NCBI GenBank assembly: GCA_026413225.1
Contig: CM048557.1
Location: 20,252,871 to 20,316,870 of the forward strand
Source of the DNA: Otis tarda
Taxonomy: Eukaryota > Chordata > Aves > Otidiformes > Otididae
Direction of reading: 5' to 3'
Length of the DNA stretch: 64,000 nt
This document shows positions 13,401 to 26,800 of this stretch, one piece after another. The translations under genes and the position numbers were made by a program. A model generated the notes under the pieces. The model was not told where the DNA came from. It made no database searches and worked only from the letters and a program-made list of their open reading frames with translations. The stretch's first letter is position 1. Each line of letters begins with the position of its first letter.

Positions 13401-16400
13401 TCTGCACTGGGGCTTGTATCTTCCATCAGGAAGAAAAGAAACTACTCTCCCTTTCTGAGTTTCATTTTTCTATGCTTCTGCACATAGTAACATCATTCAA
13501 CAAAATTGCTCTGGAAAACTGTTTCTCATTGACTGCAGGGGACAACTTAATCTTCATGTAAACTTCAGTGCTGGGCTTCCCAGACAGCTGTTTTACTGCC
13601 TGAGCCTGAAACAGAGAGTGAGGAAGGGGCGTCAAAAGGAGAATTTATTTCTTGGGCTGGAATTTTAACTCCCTCTGATTTTTCTATGTGAAGACCAAAG
13701 AGGTTGAGAAGAAAGGGCTGATAGAGCCTGGTTAGAGCATGCCTGAAGGCAAGTGTCTGCAGTGCTACCCTCGCTGCATAAGGACTGAACCCAAATATAC
13801 CAGCACCAGAAGCGAGCTTTTTAACTTGTTTAGGTCCTCGTCTTATTGTACCTCCTCTGCTCTCAATGCTAAGCCTACCTTTTCTGTTTCTCTCTTCCGT
13901 CTCACTTTCCCTGGGCCTCAGAAGCTCTGGACACTGCATCCCTCCCCCAGAAAGAGGGCAGAAAAATACTGGGAGGTTGCTGCTCTGTTATAACTTGGCA
14001 GCTGCTAGCTCTGCGCGTCCATCTTCCTCCGCTTCTCTCTCCCCCACTGTTAGATTCCATTTAATAAATAAATACCCTGCATATTGACGTCAGCGTAGGC
14101 CTTGAGAAATAATACTCCTGCCGCTTTCTTTGCTAAGCATGGGGGACGGAGGGAAGAGGGAGGAGGAACAGAAGCAACAACGTCTTGAAAGATGAAGTCT
14201 TAATATTCTCTTAATCGCCTCCCTCCCTTTGCAGCTATGCCCCAGCTGCAAAGAAAACAAAGATTACCATTATCGGTGTGCCCTTCTGGCTTGAGATGGG
14301 AAAAGCAAGTCTCCAAAACTCCTGTTCCTGATGATATTTTTTTTTCCATTGGGGGGGATGATGGGGAGATATTCTGTCCTAGAAGTTGGAGGCATACCCT
14401 CAGAGATCCCTGTGCTTCTCATATGGAGCTTAAGAAAATTGTGCCCAAAATGCTAGCAGAGCTTGGATTAGCACCTTGGTGAAGTGCAGGAGATGGTTCC
14501 TCTGTGCAGGGAGAGCAGACAAAAGACAGGGCTGTCATTAGAACAGATATCACAAGTGGCTTTGTTTGGTCATTCGGAGAAGGTTTCTAGCACCAGAAGT
14601 GAAAAGACACTATTGGCCTGTCAGTAGAGGCAAAGAGACAAGAAACCTGGGTGCTTTGGGGGAAGATCTCAATCAATAAATGGCTTAACTTTTTCTATAA
14701 TGTTTGTTTACAATAACAAGCTTTATAACAAGACCTCTGGGTCTTGACTGCCTGCCTAAGTCAGTTCTTTTTGAGTCTGGCACCACTAAAGGATGTGGTC
14801 TTGTACAGAAAGAGCATGGCCTTCATCTAAACAAACTGGTGGGAGGACAGGGAGGCAAAGATTGTCCTATTACTTGTCCTACAGAAAAGCGTGCAAATAC
14901 TTTGCTTTACATTGTAATCATTGGCATTATTTCATCTCAGTGTCCTAAAATTGTGAGCTATGTTCTTTCTAAATCAGGCCAACAAAGAAGCACAAACATG
15001 TCCATGCAATAGATGCTAGAGTTTTGAAAAGTCAATACAAGCTGAGTTTATCTCTAACAATTTTGAAAAGTGAAGCAGGTTTTTTATTCCTGGTGACAGG
15101 GCGCAAGTTCTGCACTTGTTTCTGCTGCTGCTGCTTGTGAATTACTTAGATATTTGAACAGTGTCTTTTTTCCATCCCAAACTATGCTATGCTTTCCAGC
15201 CAATGCTGCTTGCCATGTTGCTCTTTGGAGAACCCATATGGAGATGGATGCTCTACCATGGTACTCACCTCAGATCACTGCTGCATGCTGTGCCTGTCCT
15301 GGAAACCCAAACCTGGAGCTACAAGCAGCTGGCTTAAGACCAGAACAGCCCATTTTGAATGTCAAATTTGACCTGCCATCCTGCCCAAGCCAAAAAAAAA
15401 AAAACCTGGTTCAGAAATTTATTGCCTCCAGGCTATTACTAGTGACTGAGACAGAGCCTGGCAGGTTGAAAACCTCAGCTTTCAGTCCACTGTTGGCAGA
15501 TACAAGGAGAAGGCAGGAAAAGAGGCTCTCACAGGGATCTCTGCAAACGTTGACATGATGCTGCAAATTTAACATGATGCTCTGACAGCCAGAGCATCCC
15601 TCAGCACCCTGGGGAGAGTGAGAGCCACCCCCAGCCCCTCGGTGGCAATGATAGACTCTCTCCCCATAGGATATGGGGTCTGTTCATCTTTGCAAATCGG
15701 GGTTTGTCTTTGCCTGCACTGGGAGCTGTGCAATTGCTGTGCTACCCCAGCCTCAAGGTGTTTCACCTCACACCCATCATCTGTTTGTTTTTTTTTTTTT
15801 TTAAAAAAAAAGGGGGAGGCAAAAAAAAGACATCAGAAGCCAGAAGTTTGTCGTAACTGCTTTGTTTTATTGACACTGCATTACAAATGGGGAGTGCAAT
15901 AGCTGCAGGAACCATCTGAGTCTTGCCTACTGCCGAGTGCGCAGAAGTGACATAATCCATGACACATCGACACCTTTACCAGGTCTCCCCACAGCCACAT
16001 AAAACATCAGTGGATAATAATACATGCAAGAAGGACATCAGATATATTTTAAAAAAAAACAGACATGGTTCTTCCTTTTATTTAGTGCAGCTGGGTGACT
16101 AGACGTGACTAAAAGGCTGAGGTTTCGGAGCAGGCAGAGCGAAAGGGATGAAGCTGCTGCGAGATACAGAGGTAGAGGAACCACTTTGGAGGCTCTGTCC
16201 ATCCCGAAGGTACTAGCCAGACTCACTGAAAGCTAGGAAAACAACTCAGAGCCTTTTTTAAATAAAAAATAATGTAGAAGGGGAGAAAAAGGGAGAAGTA
16301 TGTGTTGGTTGGTGTGGGTTTTTTCCCCTGTATTTCCCACTATCCAGACAAAGCCAGAGACACTGATTTGCTTTCCTTGCGAAGACCGTTGCCACTTCCA

Positions 16401-18209
16401 TCCAGGAAGTTGCACGTTCCCACTTTCCCAGTATCTCTATGTGTATTACACTGGGAAAATGCCTTCTGAAGAGATGCTTTATGCAAAAACCATTTGCCCT
16501 TTGCTTCCTGCAGAGCTACATGGTAATACTGAGACCCAGGGGCCAGAGCTAGGGCTGGGCTAGGACAAGGGGGTGACTTTCACAGTTCTTCCTGCCCTAG
16601 ACAGCATTTTGGACTTCTGTGCTGAAATTATTCTTTGCCTCCCCACCCTCTTGCATGTCAGGAGAGCAGTGGATGGAGGTTGCTGGGTTGGATGTGGAAG
16701 TGAGTTGGGTGCACAGACCTGCCAGTTGTCCCCTCCCAGGGAGCACCGCCGGTCGCTGCTGCAGCCTCCCATGCTTCTGCGATCCAGCAGCTAAGCCAGG
16801 ACCTGGCTCAGAGCTCCCTGTGGCTGCTTGGGTCTCTCATTCCAAGCGAACACAGTGCTTGCCAAGCCAAAAGGCAAGATGGCACATTTTGAACCATAGT
16901 ATCAAAAAAAAAATGAGTTGCCCTGGTCTGGCCCCATGGTGACCCAGGACAGGATAGGGCAGAAAGGAGGGGTAAAGACGAGCCGTGCTTGGAAACTGAA
17001 CCATCACCCTTACAATGTTTCCAGCACCACTGCTTTGCTCCCTGGCGGACACAAGCTGATGTCTTGCTTGATTTTTAATAATCTCTAAATGCCCCCCATG
17101 ATATTGGTTTACAGAGCAAAGAGCAGAAAGAGATCAAAGCTCTCAAGGGCAAAATTTCCAGCAGTGGCCACCAGAAGCTGCGACAAAGTCAGCCCTCACC
17201 CCTTCCCAGGGACACCTTTTGGTGCAAAGAAAACCAGAGGTCTCCGGTGGGTGGCACAATGGGGACAGGAAGGCAGGCACATCCTTTCTCCACCTGCAGT
17301 AAAGTACCTGTCCAAAGGAAGCAGCCAGGCCTGCATCTGTACAAAAATCTTCCTGAGCAACCACAAAAATCCAAAGAGGAAAAACTCCCTGAGAAAAAAA
17401 TTATTTTTTTTTATTTGCTTACTGCAAATTTTAAAAAGAAACTGATTTAGAATATATATTTTTAAGTGCCTAAATCAGCAACTCCACTTTTGAGGTGGAA
17501 AATCTTTTCCTGCCCAAGGTGTCTGGGGCAGAAGGTTGGGCTCAGCGAGATCCTTGCCAAAGTCCCTTACCCCACAGCAGGAGAGAGGTCTTGGCCACAC
17601 CAGCTGCTCTGGGTGGAAAATGCGATGTCTGGCTGATTTGGAGGGTTACGGATGCTTGGGCACTGCTCTGCCTAGCAGTTGCTGTACTACTAAACTGGAA
17701 AAGCAGTGTTTTTTACCTCCCATTTGCACTGGTGCATGATGGTTGTATGAGATGAAAAGCAGCTCATTGAGATCCTTAAAAACTTAAGAGAGGCTATATC
17801 TACCTCGAGAAACCAGACAAGCACAGTCTACCAGATACAGCTAGATACAGCTTTTTTCTCCCTTCTGCCTTCGGTGCAATTTCCATCCCATCCAGTTTTT
17901 GGGTCTCTGAGAACAGCCCAAACTGCTAAAAGCTAATCAAATCCCAGTGGCTGCTGGGAAATACCCCCAAATCTCACCAAGAATCACTGGGCACATATTT
18001 GTCATGGTGAGTTCAGGGGGCATATGCCACAGGATTGAGGTTTCACGGTTGGGTTTAAGGGCACCTCACCCTCTCTTGCAGGTCTGAGCCCCGAAAAAAG
18101 GAGCTGCAACGCATTCGGTTCCTTCACAAAGAGTGGTGCTTGGCATAGCCTTCTTCCCACCCAACTCTCACCCCAGCAGCAAAAATAAATGAAAAGTAAA
18201 AGTCAGGCT
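10481..18209. other. Intergenic DNA immediately downstream of IGF2
   Basis: No coding exon or transposon recognised. Motif-bearing stretches near 12720-12920 (TGTAAACA and GGATTA cores) and 14060-14095 (AATAAATAAATA followed by a full CRE, TGACGTCA) are candidate regulatory elements. T/A homopolymer junctions occur at about 15787-15812. Confidence 0.5.
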
Positions 18210-20805
18210 TCATATTCTGGATGGATATTTATTTGCTTAACAGATTTTTTTTTTCATTTTTTTCTTTTTTGGTACAAAGCATCCAGGAAAGCTTTTACTT
18301 CTCTTTTTAAAAAATAAAAACTAGGTTTCTTTTAAAAAAAGACACATGAAAAGGAAAAAAAAAAAGTCAATTATTTGCAATTGCTCTGTTTTCATTCTGT
18401 CTTCTCCACCCCACCCACTTCCCTCCCCCCGCCCCCCTTTTAATTTGGACCAATTTTCATTCTTTTCCATATATATTTAATAAAATAAATAAAGGATTTT
18501 CTTTGTTGTGTATTGCAGTGCCATTTTTTTTTTAAACAAAGGCTTCATGGCTCAACATTGCAAGGTAATAACAAACAAAAGGATTATACATTAAAATCCA
18601 CCCCTTCTCAAGACTGCCCCTAGCCCTCCCCTCCAAACCACGAAATAGAATACAGTTCAAGTAGTCTTTTTTTTTTATGTTTTAAATGTATGGATATATA
18701 AGACAAAGCAAGTACAGAACTGGTTAACAGAGTGTCCCCATTTTATTAGCAAGTGAGAGTATATCATAGGGAGATGTAATTGATTCCCCCTTTTTTACGG
18801 TTCCTAGACAGAGAATATATATTATTTTAAAACCAACCTATTTTACAGCCCTCTGCCCACCTCTCAAACCCATTCGCTCACCGAGTCCCGAGCCTCAAGC
18901 CAGAGACTTGCCTTTTCCCCACCCCGTCCCGTGCAGCGGTCCCAGCCCGGCAGCCCCCCGGGTGCAGCCTTCCTCCCCCATAGCCCCAGGGAGGGCGAGG
19001 GGAGGAGGACAGGGGGTGCGGGGCAGGGAGAGGGGGGTCCGGCGAGAAGGACGCAAAGGGCAAGAGAAGGAAAAGGAGATGGTGGGACGTGGAGCTGGTG
19101 CTTCTGCAGGGGCTCGGCGGTGATGGCCGCCCGCTCACCGCAGCATCGGCGTGCGAGCAAGCTGTCAGGGTGGGGAGGAAGCGGTACGTCCCCCACAGCT
19201 TGGGAAGCCAAGCTCCGCCGGGGGTCCATGCAGAAGCAGGGCCTTGAGTTGTAACTGGCAACACCTTTACCATTCAAAATAGTTAGTCTCTAGAACAGTT
19301 CCCTTTTAGTCTAAATTGTGGTGGTTTTGGTTTTTTTTTTTTAATAAAAAAAAAAGGATGCGTGTCGATGTATTTCTGTGTGTGCGTGCATCTGTGTACA
19401 TGAGTAACAGCCAACTAACTCATATGGTCATGACCAAGCTATATTTCAGAAGAGAAAAGAAACACATTTATCACACTTTTCCTAAAACGAAAAGCTAAAA
19501 TTTCAAGTTCAGTATTCGCTATCTTGTCCTTCCCTCCCCACCCTCCCTTGCTATTTCTGGGTTTTTTCCCTTCCAACTTACTTTAGCACCATAACACATT
19601 TTAAACATTACAATCCCTCTTCAGATACTACACAAAATGTCCCATAAAAATAGTGCTTTTTTTGCCAAAAAAGTTATATAATATATTATATATATAAATC
19701 AACTAAATCCGTGGCAAATGTGCAATGCAGTCGCCTCCTCCATTTAAAGTGAGCATCAGCTCACTTTTTCTTTTTTTTTTTCTTCTTTCTTCTTTCCTTT
19801 TTCTTCTCTCTCGCTTTCTCTCTCCTCTTCCTCTCTTTCTCACATCATTGATGATTTCAAAAAGGTGCAAGTCAATTTGGAATCTTGTAATGAAGCACAC
19901 ACACAAAAATGCAGATGGGGGCTCCTTGGAACTTCTTCTCAGGTATGTTTTTCCTTTAAAGGTGCAAAAGAAAGTAATAAAAATAAGAAAACCAAAAGAA
20001 AAAAAAAAGAAGAAAAAAGTGGGGTGGGAATGAGGCGAAAATATTATATCCCTCAATATTTCTCCCCATTTTATTTTTTTTTCACTTTATTGTCAAGAAA
20101 GACATGGAATGGACTCTTCTCGAGAAAAAAAAAAATATTTTAAAAAAAAAAAAGCTTCATATCCTTTTTCCCTCTTGCTCTTTCTTTTGTCTTCTGGTGT
20201 TGGCACCAAGGATGTCACACAGCGCCCGGCAGCAAAATGTTCAAGTGCCAAACTGTCCCTTTGCAAGTACAGGTTTGGAAATACTGAGGGCGCGGGGGAA
20301 CGAAACAGGTCTGGGAAAAGAAACAACCCTCCCCCCCACCCCGAAAGGACGATGCCGCGGGAGCGGCGCTGCTCGCTGCCGCCGCCGCCATCCCCCTCCT
20401 TGCTGTGTCAGTTGTTTGGTTGGGGCCAGAGCGGCGTGAGGGTGCCCTGCCACCCCGCTCCTCGGCTCGGCAGCCCCGGGGATGGAGGGGCTCGGGGGCC
20501 GGGTCTCGCCAGTCCTCCCGCCCTCCCCCAGGAGATCAAAAATCGAGATGGCCGATCAGGGTTCATTTCTGGGGGCCAGCCGTTTCAGGGGAGGCTCGCA
20601 CCACCGGGGGCCTCTGGCTGGGCAGGGAGATGAGGGGACGGTGCAGCGCCTTGGCTTCCTCAGCCGCTTGCAGCCCCTCCGCCTGCCACCGATACTGACG
20701 AGCCCGCAGGATGCTGGGCACCTCCCGCTGCAGCCGCTGGGAGCTCTTCTTCTGCCACACGTCGTACTTGGAGTACTTGGCGTGCGAGGGCTTCTGGAAG
20801 CTCTC
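18210..20805 (-). CDS. IGF2: IGF2 exon 4: E-peptide CDS (20563-20805) and 3'UTR (about 18210-20562)
   Basis: The acceptor CCCTTGCAG precedes GAGAGCTTCCAGAAG (ESFQK). Eighty codons of E peptide follow to the TGA at 20565-20563. The remainder is a long 3'UTR. It begins with GC-rich sequence, runs through purine-rich tracts (the complement of the pyrimidine tract at about 19758-19845) and many U/A tracts, and has a strongly C-rich transcript segment near 18940-19050 and a G-rich segment near 18408-18442. The 3' end is placed about 20 nt beyond an AATAAA at 18233-18228. It is an inference from that signal and the U/GU-rich sequence after it. Shorter forms could end after AATAAA signals at 20091-20086, 20075-20070 or 18747-18742. 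Confidence 0.85.
18228..18233 (-). terminator. IGF2: IGF2 distal polyadenylation signal AATAAA
   Basis: AATAAA on the minus strand is followed after about 20 nt by U-rich and then GU-rich sequence. It is the last good signal in the U-rich 3'UTR-like sequence, so it is the best candidate for the long-form 3' end. Confidence 0.5.
19758..19845. repeat. Polypyrimidine tract in IGF2 3'UTR
   Basis: A CTTT/TCTC tract on the plus strand, so the transcript is purine-rich here. Confidence 0.85.
20070..20091 (-). terminator. IGF2: IGF2 candidate proximal polyadenylation signals (two AATAAA)
   Basis: Two AATAAA hexamers on the minus strand, at 20091-20086 and 20075-20070, lie about 475 nt after the stop codon. 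If used they give a short 3'UTR lacking the C-rich and distal G-rich elements. Confidence 0.35.
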
Positions 20806-23800
20806 CTGCAAGGGGACAGGATAGCAAACATCAGCCTCGCCGCAAGCCTGCCCACCCTCCAGACAGGGGTGCCCCGCTTTGACCTCCATCCATCCCAAGG
20901 AAACACTGCCCCATCCCTGGGAATATTCAAAGCCAGGTTGGACAGGGCTCTGAGCAACCTGATCTGGTTGAGGATGTCCCTAGTCCCTTACAGGGGGGTT
21001 GGACTAGATGGCCTTTAAAGGTCCCTTCCAACCCAAACTTCTCTATGATTCTATGATCCAGCCCACCTCTGGAGCCCCACCTTATCAAAAGCTGACTTTG
21101 GGTATGTGGTAAGAGTTGCCAACAACTGCTCCCTCTTGAAGGCTCTGCAGAAGCAGCAGACCTTGCACCTGCGGTTTGTCCTCTCCCACCCATAGCCTTT
21201 CCATCTTTTCTCTTGCTATTTATTTTGGAGAAGGGCCACCATCGCCGCGCAGCCACCCTACCTTGCTGAGCGCCGGCAGACCCGCCAGTGAGGTGGCGGA
21301 CAGGTCACGCTCGGACTTGACGGACTTGGCGCAGTAGGTTTCCAGTAGAGCCAGGTCGCAGCTTCGAAAGCAGCACTCCTCCACGATTCCCCGGTTGATC
21401 CGCCGGTTATTTCGTCCCACTGGTCTACCTGCAATGGCAGAGACCCTGGGGTTAGCCACCACTGTGGACCTAAGTCTCATCTCCCCTTCACAGCACCCAT
21501 TCCCTTGCAGGTATCCCTCCACCAGCCACTGGAGACCGGTGGGTCCTACAGGCTTCAAAAACAGCAGCGCTTCTCCCAAACCAGCCGGCACGCACTTGCA
21601 AACCAGCTGAGTTTCACATTAAGGCTTTCCCAGACAAACGCTGTCAATGCCAACAGGGCTCCCTGTGTGCACACAGCGCTAATTAAAGGCACTTTACATG
21701 ATGATGATTTATTCCCCTCCTATACCTCTGGCGCGGGTGGCCTTTTTGGGTGCAGCTAAAGCAAGGAAGCTCAAGCCCAGCCCAGCCACCAGCGCTGCGC
21801 CGATTACTGTGACCGTCTCCGATGCTGACCCTGGCACGCAAGCTTTATTAGAAAGAAGCAGCGCAGTGCTGCGGCTGCCAGCCTCCCCCCATCAGGTCAA
21901 GAGTCAGGCAGGTGAAGCAAACCAAGGCAGCTAAATTTTACCAGATGGGACAGCTCTGAGACAGCTGCAGAAAGAATATAGGCTCCCACACCTGCCAAGA
22001 ATAGCTATTAATCTTTTAATAAGAGTTCCTCTCCCACTTCTGCCTGCAGAAGGATGCGAAAACCTGTGTCCAGTGCAGCAACAACCAAGTGCATTTCCTA
22101 TCACAGCTTAACAACAGTCAAAGCGCTCCAGAAGAAAAGCTTACATCAGTTTTACTGCTTTTCCTCCCCCTCTAGAAATAAAAGAGATGGGCAAATTTGA
22201 ATTTCTGAAGCAAAACAAATTTGTGTGGGAATTGTGACTTCTAAAATGTAAACCAGCCTGAAACGAAAGGATTTTCTCCGCCCTTTTGCACGTGGCGCAT
22301 TATACACTTGTGTTGCTACGGCGTTTCCGGCAGAGGCTCCGCACGCTGCCATGAGCACCTCTTCCCAGCACGAGGTGCTCCCAGGGAGGGGAGCATCCCA
22401 GCCAGGAGAATTTGGGCACGGGAAAAATTGAGAGGGATATGTGGATGCATGATGCCTCGCGCTGTTCACCGTGCCGCACTCACCCAAGTCTCCGCCTCCC
22501 AGCCAGCCTGCAGGAAAGCACAAAATGGTCCACGCTGGCCCTGTGCATGGCCCACGATCCCCCCATGCGCTCCAGATGAAGCAGGCACTGAAGTATTTGA
22601 CCTTGGTTAAGATTTAAGGGCTTGCAAGGTGCTGACCAATTTCCTCAGGGGGGTACCTCATCTGCGTGCCCACCTACAGTACCTCACGATAAGGTGCAAA
22701 GTACAGGAGTTTTCTGTGCATGCAATGCAACCCCACGTGTTAAAAGCAGCCCCATATGTGCAACGTAAACATGCATGTGCAATGCAGACCTGCATGCACG
22801 ATGCAGCCTCGCCTGCACAATGTTGGCCTGCGGCCGTACCTCACTGCAGGCTCTCCAATAGTGAAGCCCCTGGTAGCAAGGCACCCGCTCTCTGTTAAAA
22901 TCAGCCGTGCCCCCATCGGAAGGGAGCCCTCTGCTCCATCCTGGTGCATCACCACTGTGCTTGGAGGTCATAGGGGCAAACGCAGCACCGGGGCGCAGGG
23001 CGATGGGGCAGCTGACTCATACCACGCAGCCCACCTTCGGGAGTAATTTCAAATGCTCTGTTTTCCACATTCATCCCCTCTGCCACGTCACTCTCCTCTT
23101 TTTCTTGTTCTCTGGAAAAATTTCAGGCATGACCTTTAGCCAGCCCCATGGGAAGGTGAGAAGAACAGTTCCGTCTTGGTAAAGGCTCAGCAAAGGGAGT
23201 ATTGTTAGGAATTTAATTTTCTCTCTATAAATGCTTGTGGCCAACAAGCAGGCTGGATTGGGCCCTCCCTGTAAAGTCAGGGCAGGCGTGTTGGGTGCCC
23301 GCAGCCGTACCAGTGATGCTGGTGCAATCTGGCTAGCGATGCTCAAGGGAGACGGGGCAGAGGAGCCAGGCGCATGTATTCTTCTATAGGCATGCGATGC
23401 CCAGCGAGGTCCATGGGAGACCCGTGCTGCCACCGACATCCCACACAACGTATGGTCCCCGTTTAGCACCTATCGACCCCAGCGCCCAAACCTGTGTGCG
23501 CGGCAGGTTGCCGAAGCATTAGGCTGCTCCAGAAGGGCATCCTGAGTGCAGGCAGAAGGAGAGTTTGGAAGGAAAAGAGAAAAAAATTCAAGTCACCTCG
23601 TCTTGCTAGCACATCCCCAGAGGGCTGCATTCACACTCGCGCTGAACAGAAGGTTGCACAAGTGATGACATGCACAGTTTGGGGAGAAGTTGAGGTTTTG
23701 AAAGGTTACATGTCTTCTCTCGAAAACAGAAGTTGCCTGCTTGCAGCTATGTGTTTGTTTGGAAAGAAGGGGTGGGGAAAAAAAACAACAGGCAAAGCAA

Positions 23801-26800
23801 GACCATTTTCACAGCCTCACCATCAGGGCCACTTTCTGGCATGAGAGCATGCGGGAAGATCACCGCAGCATGAGTTTGCAAACACCCAGGTGTGGCACGG
23901 CCAGGGCGAGCTCCCGGCAGGGACGACCGTGGTGGCACGGCCCCTTCCTCCCCACTCACTGCCCCTGCCCAGCTGGCGGGCACACACCCAGCCCCCGGCC
24001 CCAGCACACTGCCCCTTCTCTCTTGCATAAAGCTGCTGCGTGCCATTCCCTTTGCTGGTGCTGCTGCCAGCTCCGCTGCGACGGTCCGACAGGGCACATT
24101 TCCCATTACATAATTGTCCGTACGGATCTCACCAAATGCCGACACAATCCTCTGTGGCAGAGTTACTTTAGGAAAAAAAATATAGGCAAACATAACAAAC
24201 AGGGATTTAGTCCCAGAAAGGACCTGGAGTCCAGAGCCCAGGTGAAGAGATTCCAGGACGTTGCTGGTTAACAGCAATATTACTGCTGACCTGGATTGGG
24301 AAAAGCATTTGTTCCATAACACAATTTACGCATGGACTAGAGGTTGAATTCCCTGGCTTTTGCCCATGGGTGGCATCTCGCTTTACCGTCACTGCCAAAC
24401 CCAGAGAGGGTTTTGCTGCTCCATCCCTTGCCCGCAGGGGAGAGCTGCGTGGGCAGCAGGCTGCGGCACCGCCGGGACACGCGAGCCACTTCCCATTGCA
24501 GTAATGACCGCCTCCTCCAGAGGAAACGCGCTTCCTCTCGGCCTTCAATGAATGGCTACGGTCTCTTTTTCCCCAAAACGTGCTCCATCAAAGCATCTCA
24601 CAGCTCTGCCGAGGGGCCGAGCCCAGGGATGCAAAGCTGGGGGATGCAAAGCCGGCGGGATGCAAAGCCCTCCGGCCACCCAGGGTGATTCCCATTCGGC
24701 AATGGGCTATCCCAATCGGGAGAGCTGGGCATCCCAGCAGCGGTGCAAAGCCAAACCCGCTCCCGGTAAAGCCCAGAGGCTGCGTACCTGCAGCTCAGCT
24801 ATGCCTCTGTGCCAGAGGCAGTGACACCTCCGTGGCCGCGGGGGGACATGAGGGTCCCTTCCTTGGCATCACCACCCCACTGCTCTGGGCTCTCCACCCT
24901 CACCGGGGCTGGACGGATGGCGTGGGGAAGGGTGCGCGATGCCGGTGTCACCCTGACCAGGTCCCCTCTCCTCCAGTCAATCAGGCAGCAAGCCGAGTGG
25001 AAGGGGACTTTGGGTGTAAACAGTCCCTGCGCCCCTGTCGCAGGAATGTCGGGAGCAACAAGGGGGCCTTTGTGCAGGGCCGGGCCCCGTCCCAGTGCCC
25101 CCGGCCTGGCCCTCCCCCACCCCGGCACTGTGCTTTCCCCCCTGCTTTTTCCTAGTATTATTTGGAGGAGCGGCGGGTGCGCAAGAATGTGCCCCGTCAG
25201 CACAAGCGGCTGCAAAGAGCTAAATTCTTATCAGCTGTTGGAAAGGAGGAAACAGGAGCTGTTGTTTACAGAGAAGTCGGACGCCTCTCCCCCCGCAGCC
25301 CCTTCTCCCTTCCCAGCCGGCAGTGCATGACAGCAAATTCGCGGCCGGGGCTTCCTCTCGACATGTCCTGCTTTTTCCATTCAGAGCTGCGCTCAGCATC
25401 CTTCCGTGGGCCCTGCGGTTGCCTTTGGGTGGATGCCGGGGAGCTGGGAGAGGGGCTCCCGACCCCGCCGCAGAGCCACTGCGAGATGCCACCACCTTGC
25501 CGGCACCTGCGGGCCAGACCCAAAAGCCTTAAAAGCCACGGAGGGGAGGAACCACGGCAGAGGCAAACAGCAAAGCACACAGGGCTCCAGCTGCAGCTTG
25601 CCCAGGCATGCCCGGGATGCGGTGCGGGGCTGGCGTGGTGCACATCACCATGTCCACCCTGCGTCCCACGGCTGGGTAACTCCAGCATTGCAGGCTCCTG
25701 CCCCTCTTGGTGTGGCTCTTTTGCAGCCCCAGGTCTCAGAGGCAGCTCCAACGCCCTCCACCCCACGCACCTGCCAGCCATGATGCCTCCAAGGGCACGG
25801 GGGGGCTGGGACTCCATCCCCACACCAGCAGACAGATGGGCACCCCAGGCACCAGGAGGTGCACCCTCCTCTGTCTACGTTGCGTATTTCCCCGTTGCCA
25901 GATGCCGGAGGGATGAAACGCCGTTGGTATGCCGCATCCGCTTGCACGGATGCAAACAGCGCTGTATTTCAGAGCTAGCTTCATCAGCTAAGTGCTCCCT
26001 CGTAAGACCACAGAGTGTTAGCTAAGTATTTAAATCACTGCTGCAGCAGAAAACCGGTAACGGGTTTTCATACTGTTTTCATTTTTTCCAAGATTACCAG
26101 ATGGGTGCTTGCAACAAGCCCTGTCCAGGAGGCAGGACCCACCTGTACCTGCAGGACAGGGCTGCCCAAGTCATCTACTTCCCGCAGAAACCACTGCCTT
26201 GACGCCGGCTGCTCACCGGGTCACCTGCCCCATGCTGAGAAGCCCTCATGACAAACCCAGGCCCAGTTTTAAGACATAAATCCACAATCGCGTGACATAG
26301 CAGTGCCGTATCAAGCCCATACGGTGACAACAGTGTAGCCATGAGGGTCTAGGAGTGAGGATTAATATGGCCAGGAGAATTAATTACATTATGAGGCCAA
26401 CTGATGGAGGTAGAGGGAAAACATGAAGCAAGCTAGGGATGTCCAAACCCTTCATCAAGTAGAGCCATCTCCCAAACATCTTCGGCCCTGCACAGTACAG
26501 GCTGGCCAGATGCTGAAAGGGTTAAAGACAGGACTGGGGGGGACTTTGTTTCGTCCCCCAGCATCTGGGCTCTCCAGAAATATTCAAAAAGAGGGATGGG
26601 AGAAGACACAAAAAGAACCCCAAGAACCCCCTTGCAATCACCAGCCTGGCCACTTGGCACCAACCAACTCGTCTGTCTTCAAAAGTGTTGTTATTTTGGC
26701 CTGGGCGGCTGGGTTATTTGAGGTGAAAGGAGGTCAGTTTGTCCGTTAAACAAAAGCCCTGTTCCCTTTTATCCCCAGAGAGGGGGAGGAGGAAAGAGAA

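Noticed and set aside
25162-26025. 287-codon plus-strand open frame in IGF2 intron 2
   Set aside because: GC-rich segment with several overlapping frames open at once, no domain, no promoter or splice support.
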